From Glaciimonas soli (GTDB taxonomy: Bacteria; Pseudomonadota; Gammaproteobacteria; Burkholderiales; Burkholderiaceae_D), in assembly GCF_009497155.1 (NCBI RefSeq), contig NZ_WINI01000006.1, forward strand, positions 124,001 through 188,000: DNA of 64,000 bases. The letters are read 5' to 3'. The notes under the pieces are model-generated. The model ran no database searches, was not told the DNA's origin, and saw nothing but the letters and a program-made list of their open reading frames with translations. Positions 10,547 through 18,766 of this stretch are shown one piece after another. The position numbers were made by a program, and so were the translations under genes. How positions within the stretch are numbered: the first letter of the stretch is position 1; every line of letters begins with the position of its first letter.

Positions 10547-11158
10547 CTACAATCCCACCTGCAAAAAACGCGGGTCCTGTATCAACTGCGCCAACTTCAA
10601 TTCAGTCCACAATTGACCATCACTATCGAGATAACGTTTGCTGCCGTCGTCGCTCAGCTCGTCCGACGGAGTCTGCAGTTGCATCTGTTCGAGATTACGC
10701 AAACCCAGCACGCGCTTGACTAACAAAGCACTGTTAAATTGCAGACGGGAAGAAAAAGCGACGATGCGACTGTCTTTGTCTATCGATGTTAATGGTTCGC
10801 CTTGAAAGCGCGCAAAGTCCACTACGCTGATTAAAGAACCGCGGATATTGGTCAAACCAAGATACCAGTCTTGCGCCAACGGCACTTTCGTGATGCGATC
10901 AATTGCGACAATTTCACCCGCTTCTTGCAAATCCAATAGCCAGCGTGTTTGCCCAATCAAAAAACCTAAATGATTTTGATGTGTCGCGACGCCACTACGC
11001 GCTGCCTGCATACGCTCCAGAAAATGTGCCTGAAACTCGCGCAAGCGGGTACGGCGCTGCTCCATGTCCCGGCTTGCATTATTCCTGCTTGCATTTACAT
11101 CTTGCACAGGTTGCAGCGCGGGTATCTGCGCGCGCAGATCCGAGTTTGATTGGCTCAT
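10547..11158 (-). CDS. pilI: PilI, CheW-like adaptor
   Basis: A 203-residue CheW-domain protein that should couple the PilJ receptor to ChpA. The CheW fold is supported by IGQTRWLLDLQEAGEIVAID, the PLAQDWYLGLTNIRGSLISV core (the typical W..G..N.RG....V motif of CheW) and VKRVLGLRNLEQM. The N-terminal 40 residues are basic and polar and probably unstructured. It lies between pilH and pilJ, separated by 54 and 108 bp, on the same strand. The ribosome site is weak. Confidence 0.92.
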   Translation of the reverse strand: MSQSNSDLRAQIPALQPVQDVNASRNNASRDMEQRRTRLREFQAHFLERMQAARSGVATHQNHLGFLIGQTRWLLDLQEAGEIVAIDRITKVPLAQDWYLGLTNIRGSLISVVDFARFQGEPLTSIDKDSRIVAFSSRLQFNSALLVKRVLGLRNLEQMQLQTPSDELSDDGSKRYLDSDGQLWTELKLAQLIQDPRFLQVGL

Positions 11159-11212
11159 AATTTCGATAGTATGGAAGTGTATGCGGGAGCTATGGTTGTA
11201 CGATTATGAGAA

Positions 11213-11584
11213 TCAGGCCGCGCTCAACGCTGCGATCTTTGCCAGTAATTCTTGTGGATTAATTGGCTTCACCAAGTAATCCTTTGCCCCTTGACGCATA
11301 CCCCAGATACGATCCGTTTCCAGACCTTTGCTGGTGCACATAATGATGGGAATGCCTTGCAGTTCTGGATCTTTGGTAATCGAGCGCGTGGCCTGGAAGC
11401 CATTTTGTCCTGGCATCACGACATCCATCAAAATCAAATCGGGCTTGTCAGCCTTGATTTTTTCCAGAACGCCTTCTGCGCTTTCGGAAGTCGATACCGA
11501 ATATCCCTGTTTTGCCAAAATATCGGTCAAAAAATACCGCTCTGTAGCGGAGTCGTCGACGATGAGTACTTTTTGTATTGCCAT
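11213..11584 (-). CDS. pilH: PilH response regulator (single receiver domain)
   Basis: A 123-residue stand-alone CheY-like receiver. Acidic pair and phospho-acceptor motifs are LIVDDSATERYFLTDIL and LILMDVVMPGQNGFQATR, with the conserved switch Thr in IIMCTSKG and Lys in DYLVKPINPQELL. In the Pil-Chp system PilH acts opposite to or as a phosphate sink for PilG. AAGG lies upstream of the ATG. It follows pilG by 104 bp and is much closer to the CheY consensus than PilG, which carries longer ends. Confidence 0.94.
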   Translation of the reverse strand: MAIQKVLIVDDSATERYFLTDILAKQGYSVSTSESAEGVLEKIKADKPDLILMDVVMPGQNGFQATRSITKDPELQGIPIIMCTSKGLETDRIWGMRQGAKDYLVKPINPQELLAKIAALSAA

Positions 11585-11688
11585 GTTGATCCAACCTTTA
11601 CTTTTAATTTTGCGTTACTACGTTTGCCTAAGTACGTTCACTTTATTACGGCTACGTTATTGCGAATTACATCAAATACTTCAAAAAT

Positions 11689-12171
11689 TTACCGCGCGGC
11701 CAACGCGAGTTCAGACATCGCTTCGGCAACTGGCTTGATCTGCGCTACAGAAACAGCTGCAGCAGTGCTATGAGCCTGCTGTGTATATTGGCGCACCGTC
11801 TTGAGCAGACTGTCTTTAGTAAAAGGCTTGGTAAGGTATTCACTAGAGCCGACCATCGCCCCGCGCGCGCGATCAAATAATCCGTCCTTGGAAGACAGCA
11901 TAATCACGGGGGTGTCATGGAATTTGGCGCTTTTTTTGATCAAAGCGCAGGTTTGATATCCATCTAGCCTAGGCATCAAAATATCGCAAAAGATCAGGGC
12001 CGGCTTATGATCATGCACTTTTGCAAGCGCATCAAAGCCGTCCTCCGCAAGCACCACCTGGTAGCCTGCCTGACTCAAAAAGATTTCTGCTGAGCGCCGA
12101 ATCGTACTGCTATCGTCAATCACCATCACTTTTAAGTTGCTGTGCTCACTGCTTTGCTCAAGTGCCGTCAT
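11689..12171 (-). CDS. pilG: PilG response regulator
   Basis: A CheY-like output regulator of twitching, first gene of the pil-chp operon. Receiver motifs are VMVIDDSSTIRRSAEIFL, ALIFCDILMPRLDGYQTC (phospho-Asp), VIMLSSKDGLFD and SEYLTKPFTKDSLL. The C terminus extends about 25 residues past the receiver. The frame can begin at a TTG at 12186 (reading MKAHQ), but the ATG at 12171 (MTALEQ) gives a standard 160-residue protein. Neither start has a strong ribosome site, so the choice is tentative. Confidence 0.93.
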   Translation of the reverse strand: MTALEQSSEHSNLKVMVIDDSSTIRRSAEIFLSQAGYQVVLAEDGFDALAKVHDHKPALIFCDILMPRLDGYQTCALIKKSAKFHDTPVIMLSSKDGLFDRARGAMVGSSEYLTKPFTKDSLLKTVRQYTQQAHSTAAAVSVAQIKPVAEAMSELALAAR

Positions 12172-12186
12172 TTGATGTGCTTTCAA

Positions 12187-12383
12187 ACCAAATTTAAATT
12201 TACGGCATCACTGTAACAAAGATTGTGATTCTTTAAAACAACATTTCTCAAAGTCATTGAATGATGTGTGTTTTTTATGAAATCACGCATTTTGAAACGC
12301 ATTTCATGGTTTTTTTTGCAATTATTGTTAACCGTACGGCATCACATTGGTGTATTACACAACATGAACGTTGTATAAAAACA
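12187..12383 (-). promoter_or_regulatory. Leader/promoter region of the pil-chp operon with 11-bp direct repeats
   Basis: The roughly 200 bp between the rubredoxin terminator and pilG holds no gene. The 11-mer TACGGCATCAC occurs at 12201-12211 and again at 12335-12345. A near-palindrome (GAAATCACGCA...GCATTTCA, about 12280-12306) lies between them. The region must contain the operon promoter because a strong terminator precedes it, but I could not fix convincing -35/-10 boxes. Confidence 0.35.
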
Positions 12384-12425
12384 AAAAGGCAGATAAGCAC
12401 CCGATTGGGTGCTTATCTGCCTTTT
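12384..12425. terminator. Strong intrinsic terminator after rubredoxin
   Basis: A perfect 19-bp stem (12384-12402 with 12407-12425) closes a GATT loop. The stem ends in A-tracts on one side and T-tracts on the other, so it can act in both directions. Read on the minus strand it ends rubredoxin transcription 32 bp after the stop and insulates the pil operon. Confidence 0.93.
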
Positions 12426-12456
12426 CATTAGAAATCCGGCGAAATGTTGGTAAAAA

Positions 12457-12651
12457 CTAAATCGCCACCATTTCAAAATCTTCCTTGCGAGCGCCGCATT
12501 CCGGACATGTCCAGTTCATCGGCACGTCGGCCCATAAGGTTCCCGGAGCGATGCCTTCCTCTGGCAAGCCAGCCTCTTCATCGTAGATCCAGCCGCAAAT
12601 CAAACACATCCAGGATTTGTATTCAGGCTTATTAGTTTCGGTATTGCTCAC
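12457..12651 (-). CDS. rubA: Rubredoxin
   Basis: A 64-residue one-iron electron carrier. Both iron-binding CxxC knuckles are present: CLICGWIYDEEAG and CPECGARKEDFE, with the usual YD..AG and PG.W..VP..W.CP spacing. It lacks the extra domains of alkane-oxidation rubredoxins. The short N-terminal extension SNTETNKPEYK is common in Burkholderiales. It is divergent from thiD-hemL, with the two starts about 57 bp apart, and has its own terminator. Confidence 0.97.
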   Translation of the reverse strand: MSNTETNKPEYKSWMCLICGWIYDEEAGLPEEGIAPGTLWADVPMNWTCPECGARKEDFEMVAI

Positions 12652-12707
12652 GGCGACTATCCTTCAATCAAGTAAAATGCAAAGTCAGCTATCTTAATCT
12701 ACTCACC

Positions 12708-13580
12708 GTGCAAAACCAAACTTCTCCCACTATTTCTCCGTTGATATTAACCTTCGGTGTTGCAGATCCAGTTGGTGCCTCTGGTATTCAGGCCGATCTT
12801 GCCACATTTGCAGCAATGGGCTGTCATGGTCTTTCTGCCATCACTTCCATTTTGATTGGCGACACCGCGCGAATCGAAGATACCCAGGAAATCGACGCCG
12901 ATTGGGTTGCCGATCAAGCCCGTGTGCTGCTGGAAGACATGCAAATTTCTGCTTTCAAAGTCGGTGCCGTTGGCTCGATCGAAAGCGTTTCTGTCATTGC
13001 CGAAATCGTTTCTGATTATCCAGAAATGCCTTTGATTCTGGATCCGTTTTTGACGATGATGCCAGATCAAGGTCAAGACAGCGAAGATTTACTTACCGCT
13101 ATCCGTGAATTATTGATTCCACAAACCACCGTCATGTTTGTATCGGCGGTTGAATTATCGCGACTTGCGGAAACATGGCGCGAACCGTCAACCGAAGACA
13201 TGTGCGCCGTTGACGCCATGCACATCATCGGGCTGGGTTGCGAATTTCTGTTCGTCACCGGTACCCCGAGCAATGCAGGAACGGTCAGCAATATATTATT
13301 TAACGATACCGGAATCGTGCGACAAGATAGCTGGCAACGCGTATCGGGCGCATTCATCGGTGCCGGCACCACACTTTCTGCCGCTACCGCTGCCATGCTC
13401 GCCAACGGTTTAGACGTGCCGGAAGCCGTCACAGAAGCACAAGAATTCACCTTGGCAGCAGTCACTGCAGCGCAGCGGATAGGGATGGGAAAGCTAGTGC
13501 CAGATCGTTTTTTCTGGGCACGCGAAGATAATCCTGGCAATCCTGATGCAGTTGATGATGGTGACGAAACATCACCTTAA
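12708..13580 (+). CDS. thiD: ThiD-like (phospho)hydroxymethylpyrimidine kinase with altered active site
   Basis: A 290-residue ribokinase-fold protein of the ThiD family, which phosphorylates HMP and HMP-phosphate for thiamine synthesis. Supporting segments: GVADPVGASGIQADLATFAAMGCHG at the N terminus, AFKVGAVGS, LILDPFLTMM, and GAGTTLSAATAAMLANGLD at the C terminus. In canonical ThiD the last motif is GTGC, with the Cys acting as catalytic residue; here it reads GAGT (Thr221). The preceding His-containing loop is also changed (RVSGAFI). The start is a GTG at 12708 without a clear ribosome site, and no ATG fits the family N terminus. It precedes hemL by 82 bp. It could be a true but divergent ThiD or a related kinase. 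Confidence 0.8.
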   Translation: MQNQTSPTISPLILTFGVADPVGASGIQADLATFAAMGCHGLSAITSILIGDTARIEDTQEIDADWVADQARVLLEDMQISAFKVGAVGSIESVSVIAEIVSDYPEMPLILDPFLTMMPDQGQDSEDLLTAIRELLIPQTTVMFVSAVELSRLAETWREPSTEDMCAVDAMHIIGLGCEFLFVTGTPSNAGTVSNILFNDTGIVRQDSWQRVSGAFIGAGTTLSAATAAMLANGLDVPEAVTEAQEFTLAAVTAAQRIGMGKLVPDRFFWAREDNPGNPDAVDDGDETSP

Positions 13581-13662
13581 CCAAGCCCATCTTCCCTCGC
13601 CAGCATGGGGAAGATAAGAAAAGCATCCAATTTTCCAATTTTCTGATACGACAAACATCACC

Positions 13663-14955
13663 ATGACTTCTACAACATCGAACAACGACACCCTCTTCGC
13701 CCGCGCTCAATTGACTACACCCGGCGGCGTCAATTCGCCAGTACGCGCTTTCCGCTCTGTCGGCGGTACGCCGCGCTTTATCACGCGTGCCGAAGGTCCT
13801 TATTTCTGGGATGCCGACGATCAACGCTATATTGATTATATCGGCTCATGGGGTCCGGCCATCGTCGGTCATGCCCATCCGACTGTAATCAAAGCCGTGC
13901 AAGATGCTGCTGCACGCGGCCTCAGTTTTGGCGCGCCAACCGAAGGTGAAATTCTGATTGCGGAAGAAATCTGCAAGCTGGTGCCGTCAATTGAACAAGT
14001 ACGTTTAGTTTCCAGCGGCACCGAAGCCACCATGAGCGCCTTGCGATTGGCGCGTGGTGCGACCGGCCGCGACAAGATCGTCAAATTTGAAGGCTGTTAT
14101 CACGGTCATGCAGATTCGCTGTTGGTTAAAGCCGGCAGTGGCTTACTCACTTTCGGCAATCCGACTTCATCTGGTGTGCCGGAAGATTTTGTTAAACACA
14201 CTTTGGTACTTGACTACAACAACGTCGAACAACTGGAGGAAGCATTCAAGAACATAGGCGATCAGATCGCTTGTGTGATTGTTGAGCCAGTTGCCGGCAA
14301 CATGAATTTGATACGCGCCACACCGGAATTTTTACAAGCAATGCGCTCGCTGTGTACAAAATATGGTGCCGTATTAATTTTTGATGAAGTGATGTGTGGC
14401 TTCCGCGTCGCGCTTGGCGGTGCGCAAGCTTTGTACAACATTCAGCCGGATATCACTGCCTTAGGAAAAGTCATCGGCGGCGGTTTGCCAGTGGCTGCCT
14501 TTGGTGGTCGCGCAGATTTGATGAAACACATGGCGCCATTGGGCGGTGTATATCAAGCAGGCACTTTGTCCGGCAATCCCGTCGCGGTGGCAGCTGGCAT
14601 GACAACCCTGAAATTGATCCAGGCTCCCGGCTTCTATGACGCCCTCAGCACACAAACTTTGAAACTCACGCAAGGCTTAACTGCTGCGGCAAAAGATGCC
14701 GGTATTGAGTTCTGCGCTGATGCCGTCGGCGGTATGTTCGGCTTGTATTTCGCCAAACAAGTGCCGGGCACGTATGCTGAAATGATGACGACCAATAAAG
14801 ACCGTTTCAACAAATTCTTCCATGCGATGCTAGATGCAGGCGTTTATCTGGCGCCGTCCGCATTTGAGGCGGGCTTTGTGTCGGCGCAGCATGATGATGC
14901 GGTAATTGCGGCTACGGTTGAAGCGGCGCGTGGCGCGTTTGCTCAGTTGAAATAA
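13663..14955 (+). CDS. hemL: Glutamate-1-semialdehyde 2,1-aminomutase
   Basis: A PLP enzyme converting glutamate-1-semialdehyde to 5-aminolevulinate in C5-pathway tetrapyrrole synthesis. The 430-residue length is normal. It has the N-terminal [13 protein letters not shown] motif, [37 protein letters not shown], and the Schiff-base lysine K269 in [17 protein letters not shown]. The end [14 protein letters not shown]-type motif is present. It follows thiD on the same strand and ends at a bidirectional terminator. Confidence 0.98.
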   Translation: MTSTTSNNDTLFARAQLTTPGGVNSPVRAFRSVGGTPRFITRAEGPYFWDADDQRYIDYIGSWGPAIVGHAHPTVIKAVQDAAARGLSFGAPTEGEILIAEEICKLVPSIEQVRLVSSGTEATMSALRLARGATGRDKIVKFEGCYHGHADSLLVKAGSGLLTFGNPTSSGVPEDFVKHTLVLDYNNVEQLEEAFKNIGDQIACVIVEPVAGNMNLIRATPEFLQAMRSLCTKYGAVLIFDEVMCGFRVALGGAQALYNIQPDITALGKVIGGGLPVAAFGGRADLMKHMAPLGGVYQAGTLSGNPVAVAAGMTTLKLIQAPGFYDALSTQTLKLTQGLTAAAKDAGIEFCADAVGGMFGLYFAKQVPGTYAEMMTTNKDRFNKFFHAMLDAGVYLAPSAFEAGFVSAQHDDAVIAATVEAARGAFAQLK

Positions 14956-14979
14956 TGAGTTGAAAGTATCATCGGAATA

Positions 14980-15015
14980 AAAATGGCGAGGAGATTAATC
15001 TCCTCGCCATTTTTT
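14980..15015. terminator. Bidirectional terminator between hemL and corA
   Basis: An AAAATGGCGAGGAGATT half is followed directly by its exact complement and a T-run, a 17-bp perfect palindrome. It lies 25 bp after hemL and 15 bp after the convergent corA stop, serving both genes. Confidence 0.92.
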
Positions 15016-15029
15016 ACGTGCGTAGCATG

Positions 15030-15995
15030 TTAATTGAACCAGCCACGTCGTTTGAAATACCAAAATGGCGCCACTGCTGATGCGATCATCAACAAGATCG
15101 AGAAAGGGTAACCATAGGTCCATTTAAGTTCTGGCAATATCTCAAAATTCATACCGTAGATACTGGCGATCAAGGTTGGTGGCAAGAACGCGACCGAGGC
15201 AACTGAGAAAATTTTAATGATCTTGCTTTGATTTAAATTAATAAACCCGATCGAGGCATCCATCAAGAAATTGATTTTATCGAACAAAAATGCGGTGTGA
15301 CCGTCGAGCGACTCAATGTCGCGCAGAATCTGCCTTGCATCTTCAAACTGCTCGGGGTTGAGCAAACGACCGCGCATCAAATAACTGACAGCACGGCGGG
15401 TATCCATCATGTTACGCCGGATGCGTCCGTTTAAATCTTCTTGATGCGCTATCGCGTTCAGTGCAGCAGCAGCCTCCTGATCAGTGATTTGCTTTTTCAG
15501 CACGCTGCTGCTGACCTCTTCCAAATCACTGTAAACACCTTCCAATGCATCCGCCGAATATTCCGCATCTGTTTGGTATAAGTCGAGCAGTACATCTTTG
15601 TAATCGCCAATAGAGCCTGGACGAGAACGGGCGCGCATGCGCACCAGACGGAACACCGGTAAATCTTCGCTATGTACGGAAAACAGGATATCGCGTGCCA
15701 AAATAAAAGCGACAGTGATGGTGGACGATTGACCGTCATCTTGCTCAAACAGGAAATCGGTATGCAAATGCAAATCGCCGTTTTCTTCTTCGTAATACCG
15801 TGCTGAAGCTTCAATGTCTTTGACATCATGCTCACCCGGCATGGAAACGCCGTATGCCTGTTTAACCCAGGTGCGCTCTTCACTGGTGGGATCTGTCAGA
15901 TCAACCCAGACTGGCGCAGCTTGCTCAAGGTCCTGCCTGCTCTCGATATTGACCTGATTGAGACGGCCATTTTGCAATACGAATACGTTAATCAT
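15030..15995 (-). CDS. corA: CorA-family magnesium/divalent cation channel
   Basis: Inner-membrane Mg2+ channel. The protein has a large cytoplasmic N-terminal domain, a long helix region, and two C-terminal transmembrane helices. The signature GMN (YGMNFE) follows TM1 (IFSVASVAFLPPTLIAS), and TM2 (FSILLMIASAVAPFWYF) ends with the basic KRRGW. The ATG at 15995 (MINVFVLQNG) follows GAGGTCAC and matches homologues; a longer frame reaching 16037 adds 14 residues without support. The usual length is about 320 residues, and this gives 321. Confidence 0.95.
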   Translation of the reverse strand: MINVFVLQNGRLNQVNIESRQDLEQAAPVWVDLTDPTSEERTWVKQAYGVSMPGEHDVKDIEASARYYEEENGDLHLHTDFLFEQDDGQSSTITVAFILARDILFSVHSEDLPVFRLVRMRARSRPGSIGDYKDVLLDLYQTDAEYSADALEGVYSDLEEVSSSVLKKQITDQEAAAALNAIAHQEDLNGRIRRNMMDTRRAVSYLMRGRLLNPEQFEDARQILRDIESLDGHTAFLFDKINFLMDASIGFINLNQSKIIKIFSVASVAFLPPTLIASIYGMNFEILPELKWTYGYPFSILLMIASAVAPFWYFKRRGWFN

Positions 15996-16101
15996 GTGAC
16001 CTCGCTGGGACAAAAGACTGAGTCGAAATTCGCGCAAGTGTACTTTTAACTAATAGAGCCAGCAAGCGCAATCATCACAAGAAATATTGACCAATAAATC
16101 G

Positions 16102-16797
16102 TTAAGGTAAGTCTGCCGAACCCATGCGTCGCAAAATCAATCCTGTGCGTCTGGCCAGATAAGCTGAGCCACGATTTTTATCGTAGAACCGTGGATTAGG
16201 CAGCATTACCGCCATCCGTGCGGCCTGGCTTGCGCTCAAATTGGCAGCAGAGGTCCCGTAATAATGACGGGCCGCGGCTTCCGCACCAAAAACACCATTG
16301 CCCCATTCAACCACATTCAGATAAATTTCGTAAATTCGCTCTTTATCCATCCAGAATTCCAACATATACGTGATGATGAACTCCTGGCCTTTTCGTATAT
16401 AACTACGTTCGCCCGACAAGAATAAATTTTTTGCCAACTGCTGTGTGATGGTCGAGCCGCCACGCACCACCTTGCCCTTCTTTTCATTCTTCTCGTAGGC
16501 TTGTTCGACCGCACTCCAATCGACGCCATCGTGCTCAGTAAAATTGGCATCTTCCGAAGCGATGATGGCGCGTTTCAGATTGGGAGAAATACGGTTATAA
16601 GGTACCCAGGTGAATTGCAATTGCGCATTGGGATTGGTTTCTCTTAGCGCCGATAATTGCTGGCTCATCATGCTGGTCGAACCAGGATTATGATCAACTA
16701 ACCACCAAACCCGCGCAAAAAAATATAGCTGCAAAGCCAGAATAGCGATCACCGCAAACAACACTATTTTCAGCAGTAATTTGCTAACTGGTTTCAT
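16102..16797 (-). CDS. mtgA: Monofunctional biosynthetic peptidoglycan transglycosylase
   Basis: Polymerises lipid II into glycan strands at the inner membrane (GT51 family). One N-terminal membrane anchor ([21 protein letters not shown]) is followed by the glycosyltransferase motifs: [15 protein letters not shown] with the catalytic Glu, [28 protein letters not shown] and [19 protein letters not shown]. Length is 231 residues, normal for the family. It follows aroE on the same strand; the gap contains a REPIN-like repeat. Confidence 0.97.
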   Translation of the reverse strand: MKPVSKLLLKIVLFAVIAILALQLYFFARVWWLVDHNPGSTSMMSQQLSALRETNPNAQLQFTWVPYNRISPNLKRAIIASEDANFTEHDGVDWSAVEQAYEKNEKKGKVVRGGSTITQQLAKNLFLSGERSYIRKGQEFIITYMLEFWMDKERIYEIYLNVVEWGNGVFGAEAAARHYYGTSAANLSASQAARMAVMLPNPRFYDKNRGSAYLARRTGLILRRMGSADLP

Positions 16798-16852
16798 GTT
16801 TTATTTCCAAAAATATTTACATGGGTCTTGCGCAATAGAGAGAAAGCGACCT

Positions 16853-16919
16853 CGTCATTCCCGTGAACGCGGGAATTTATGTTACGCAACTTGGATCCCC
16901 GCGTTCGCGGGGACGACGA
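16853..16919 (+). repeat. REPIN-like double hairpin, copy 1
   Basis: Two adjacent hairpins, ATTCCCG-tgaa-CGCGGGAAT and TCCCCGCG-TT-CGCGGGGA, are separated by about 20 bases including TTACGCAACTTGGA. The outer ends CGTC and GACG are complementary. An inverted copy with about 56 of 65 identical positions lies at 58501-58565. The layout of paired inverted GC-rich palindromes matches the REP/REPIN class of dispersed repeats, which are usually mobilised by RAYT transposases; none is in the window. Confidence 0.8.
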
Positions 16920-16948
16920 TAATCTTCAAATTGCTTATTTAGAATGAC

Positions 16949-17773
16949 TCACAACTGTGCGCGTAATGCCGCATATACGTCAGCCGTCTGCGGCCGCACA
17001 CCACGCCACACAAAAAAAGCTTCCGCCGCCTGCTCCACCAACATGCCCAATCCATCCCGGACGCTGGCGCCATGGGCGCTGGCAAACTGCATGAAAACCG
17101 TTGGCTGTTGGCCGTACATCATGTCATAAGCCAGTGTCGATACGCCAAAAACATGCGGCGGAATCGGCGGCACATCGGCTTGCAAACTGGCTGAAGTCGC
17201 ATTAATGACGATATCAAACTGATCCTGCAAGTCGGCAAATTCACAAGTAGTTATGCGCGCTTCATTGGGGAAATTTAGTGCGATTTGTTGTGCCAAGTCT
17301 TCAGCCTTGGCGAGCGTTCGGTTCGCTAGCACCAGCTGCGACGGTTGGGTCTGCAACAAAGGTAATAACGCACCACGCGCCGCACCGCCGGCACCTAATA
17401 ACAAGATGCGTTTTCCCGTCAAACCGACACCCGCGTTGCGCACAATATCAGTGACCAAACCGATGCCATCGGTGTTGTCACCCAAAATAGTGTCACCATC
17501 GAACTTGAGCGTATTCACCGCACCGGCAGCTTCCGCGCGATCGGTGAGAATAGTCGCCAAAGCATATGCGTCTAGCTTAAAAGGAACCGTGACGTTCGCC
17601 CCTTTTGCGCCTTCCTCAATAAATTTTTGAACCGTCGTTGCGAAACTATCCAATGGCGCCAACAAACGCGTGTATTGCATCACTTGCCCTGCTTCCTGCG
17701 CGAAGCGTGCATGGATTTCTGGTGATTTGCTATGAGCGATTGGGTTGCCAATGACGGCGTATAGATCAGGCAT
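16949..17773 (-). CDS. aroE: Shikimate 5-dehydrogenase
   Basis: NADP-dependent reduction of 3-dehydroshikimate to shikimate in aromatic amino acid synthesis. The shikimate-binding N terminus is visible in VIGNPIAHSKSPEIHARF and GANVTVPFK (catalytic Lys), then GDNTDGIGLV (catalytic Asp). The Rossmann motif is LLLGAGGAARGALLPL, followed by NRTLAKAEDLA for NADP specificity. The C terminus has YDMMYG and DGLGMLVEQAAEAFFVWRG. Length 274 is normal. It follows the TonB-like gene by 17 bp, probably co-transcribed. Confidence 0.97.
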   Translation of the reverse strand: MPDLYAVIGNPIAHSKSPEIHARFAQEAGQVMQYTRLLAPLDSFATTVQKFIEEGAKGANVTVPFKLDAYALATILTDRAEAAGAVNTLKFDGDTILGDNTDGIGLVTDIVRNAGVGLTGKRILLLGAGGAARGALLPLLQTQPSQLVLANRTLAKAEDLAQQIALNFPNEARITTCEFADLQDQFDIVINATSASLQADVPPIPPHVFGVSTLAYDMMYGQQPTVFMQFASAHGASVRDGLGMLVEQAAEAFFVWRGVRPQTADVYAALRAQL

Positions 17774-17790
17774 AATTATTCTTACTCATC

Positions 17791-18687
17791 TTAGTTATCA
17801 ACTGCGCGCAACTCTGTCGTCAGTTGTCCCTCATGAGAAAATGTCATTGTCATGATCACTTCCCATACATCATCTTTGCCAGTTGATCGCATATTTTGCG
17901 GGAAGCGACCAAACGGTGCGGCTCTCTCGATGATACGCACCGCCTCCGCATCCAGGCCCGGCACTTTAGAACTAATCTCAACCTGAACGCCGCCGTCTTT
18001 TTGATACAGCGAGCCATCCTGATAAATCGGTACCGAGACAACTAATTTCCCATGTAGTGCATTGCCATTTTTCTTCGGGAAATTCAATGTCCCCATACGC
18101 TCTACTTTATCGGCAAATGCGCGGTAATACATCGCGTATCCTCTTGCGCTCGTGCTCGGGGTAATTTGCGTCTTTTTAGGCCGTTTGTTGTAGTCCTCGA
18201 TACTCTTGGCAATTTCAGCTTCTTTGCGGCGCAAAGCTTTGGCATCCGCCAAATTATCGGTGCCGTCATCTTGCTGAGTTTTATCTACCTGCTTATCTTG
18301 CGGCGTTGGCTCTGATACGGAAAAGGCCGTTTTCCTTTGCATTTGCGCCAACATTTTCTGCTGTTGCTGTTCCAGTTCGACGATCCGGCGTTTGGTCGTA
18401 TTGAGACTGTCACCATCTTCCGATAAATGCATATCCGGCAACGGTGACTTGGCACGCCCGGCATCGGCATTGCCGCCGCCATCCAGATTCACCTGCGCCA
18501 AGGCCTCTGCTTTCACCGGTTTGGTATCATGCTTGGCATTGACCAAAATGACTTCCAGCGACGGATCGGTTGGCTTGAATTTAAAGGCGTCTGGCGCACC
18601 AAAGTGCACGGCGAGTAGAACAGCATGCGCCAATACCGAAATGCCAATGGCGCCCACTAAAATGCGATTTTCAGGAAGTGATTTCAC
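17791..18687 (-). CDS. TonB-family C-terminal domain protein
   Basis: A 298-residue inner-membrane-anchored periplasmic protein. It has one N-terminal transmembrane helix (ILVGAIGISVLAHAVLLAVHF), a polar, Gln-rich linker with a probable coiled coil (RRIVELEQQQQKMLAQM), and a C-terminal domain resembling the TonB C terminus (YRAFADKVERMGTLNFP, LVVSVPIYQDGSLY, PGLDAEAVRIIERAAPFGRFP). TonB proteins transmit proton-motive energy to outer-membrane receptors, but the Pro-rich EP/KP spacer of classical TonB is missing and no exbB/exbD gene is near. It is wedged between the nuclease gene and aroE. It may have a specialised role, not general iron uptake. Confidence 0.85.
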   Translation of the reverse strand: MKSLPENRILVGAIGISVLAHAVLLAVHFGAPDAFKFKPTDPSLEVILVNAKHDTKPVKAEALAQVNLDGGGNADAGRAKSPLPDMHLSEDGDSLNTTKRRIVELEQQQQKMLAQMQRKTAFSVSEPTPQDKQVDKTQQDDGTDNLADAKALRRKEAEIAKSIEDYNKRPKKTQITPSTSARGYAMYYRAFADKVERMGTLNFPKKNGNALHGKLVVSVPIYQDGSLYQKDGGVQVEISSKVPGLDAEAVRIIERAAPFGRFPQNMRSTGKDDVWEVIMTMTFSHEGQLTTELRAVDN

Positions 18688-18766
18688 GCTAGTAGATGGT
18701 TAAAAGGATAGCTAAAAAATATATCAAAATGGGCACAACAAACCCTTTATCAGTGCCCTACGCTTT

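Noticed and set aside
15996-16037. Longer start of CorA (14 extra residues)
   Set aside because: The ATG at 15995 has GAGGTCAC upstream and fits the family start. The extension has no ribosome site.
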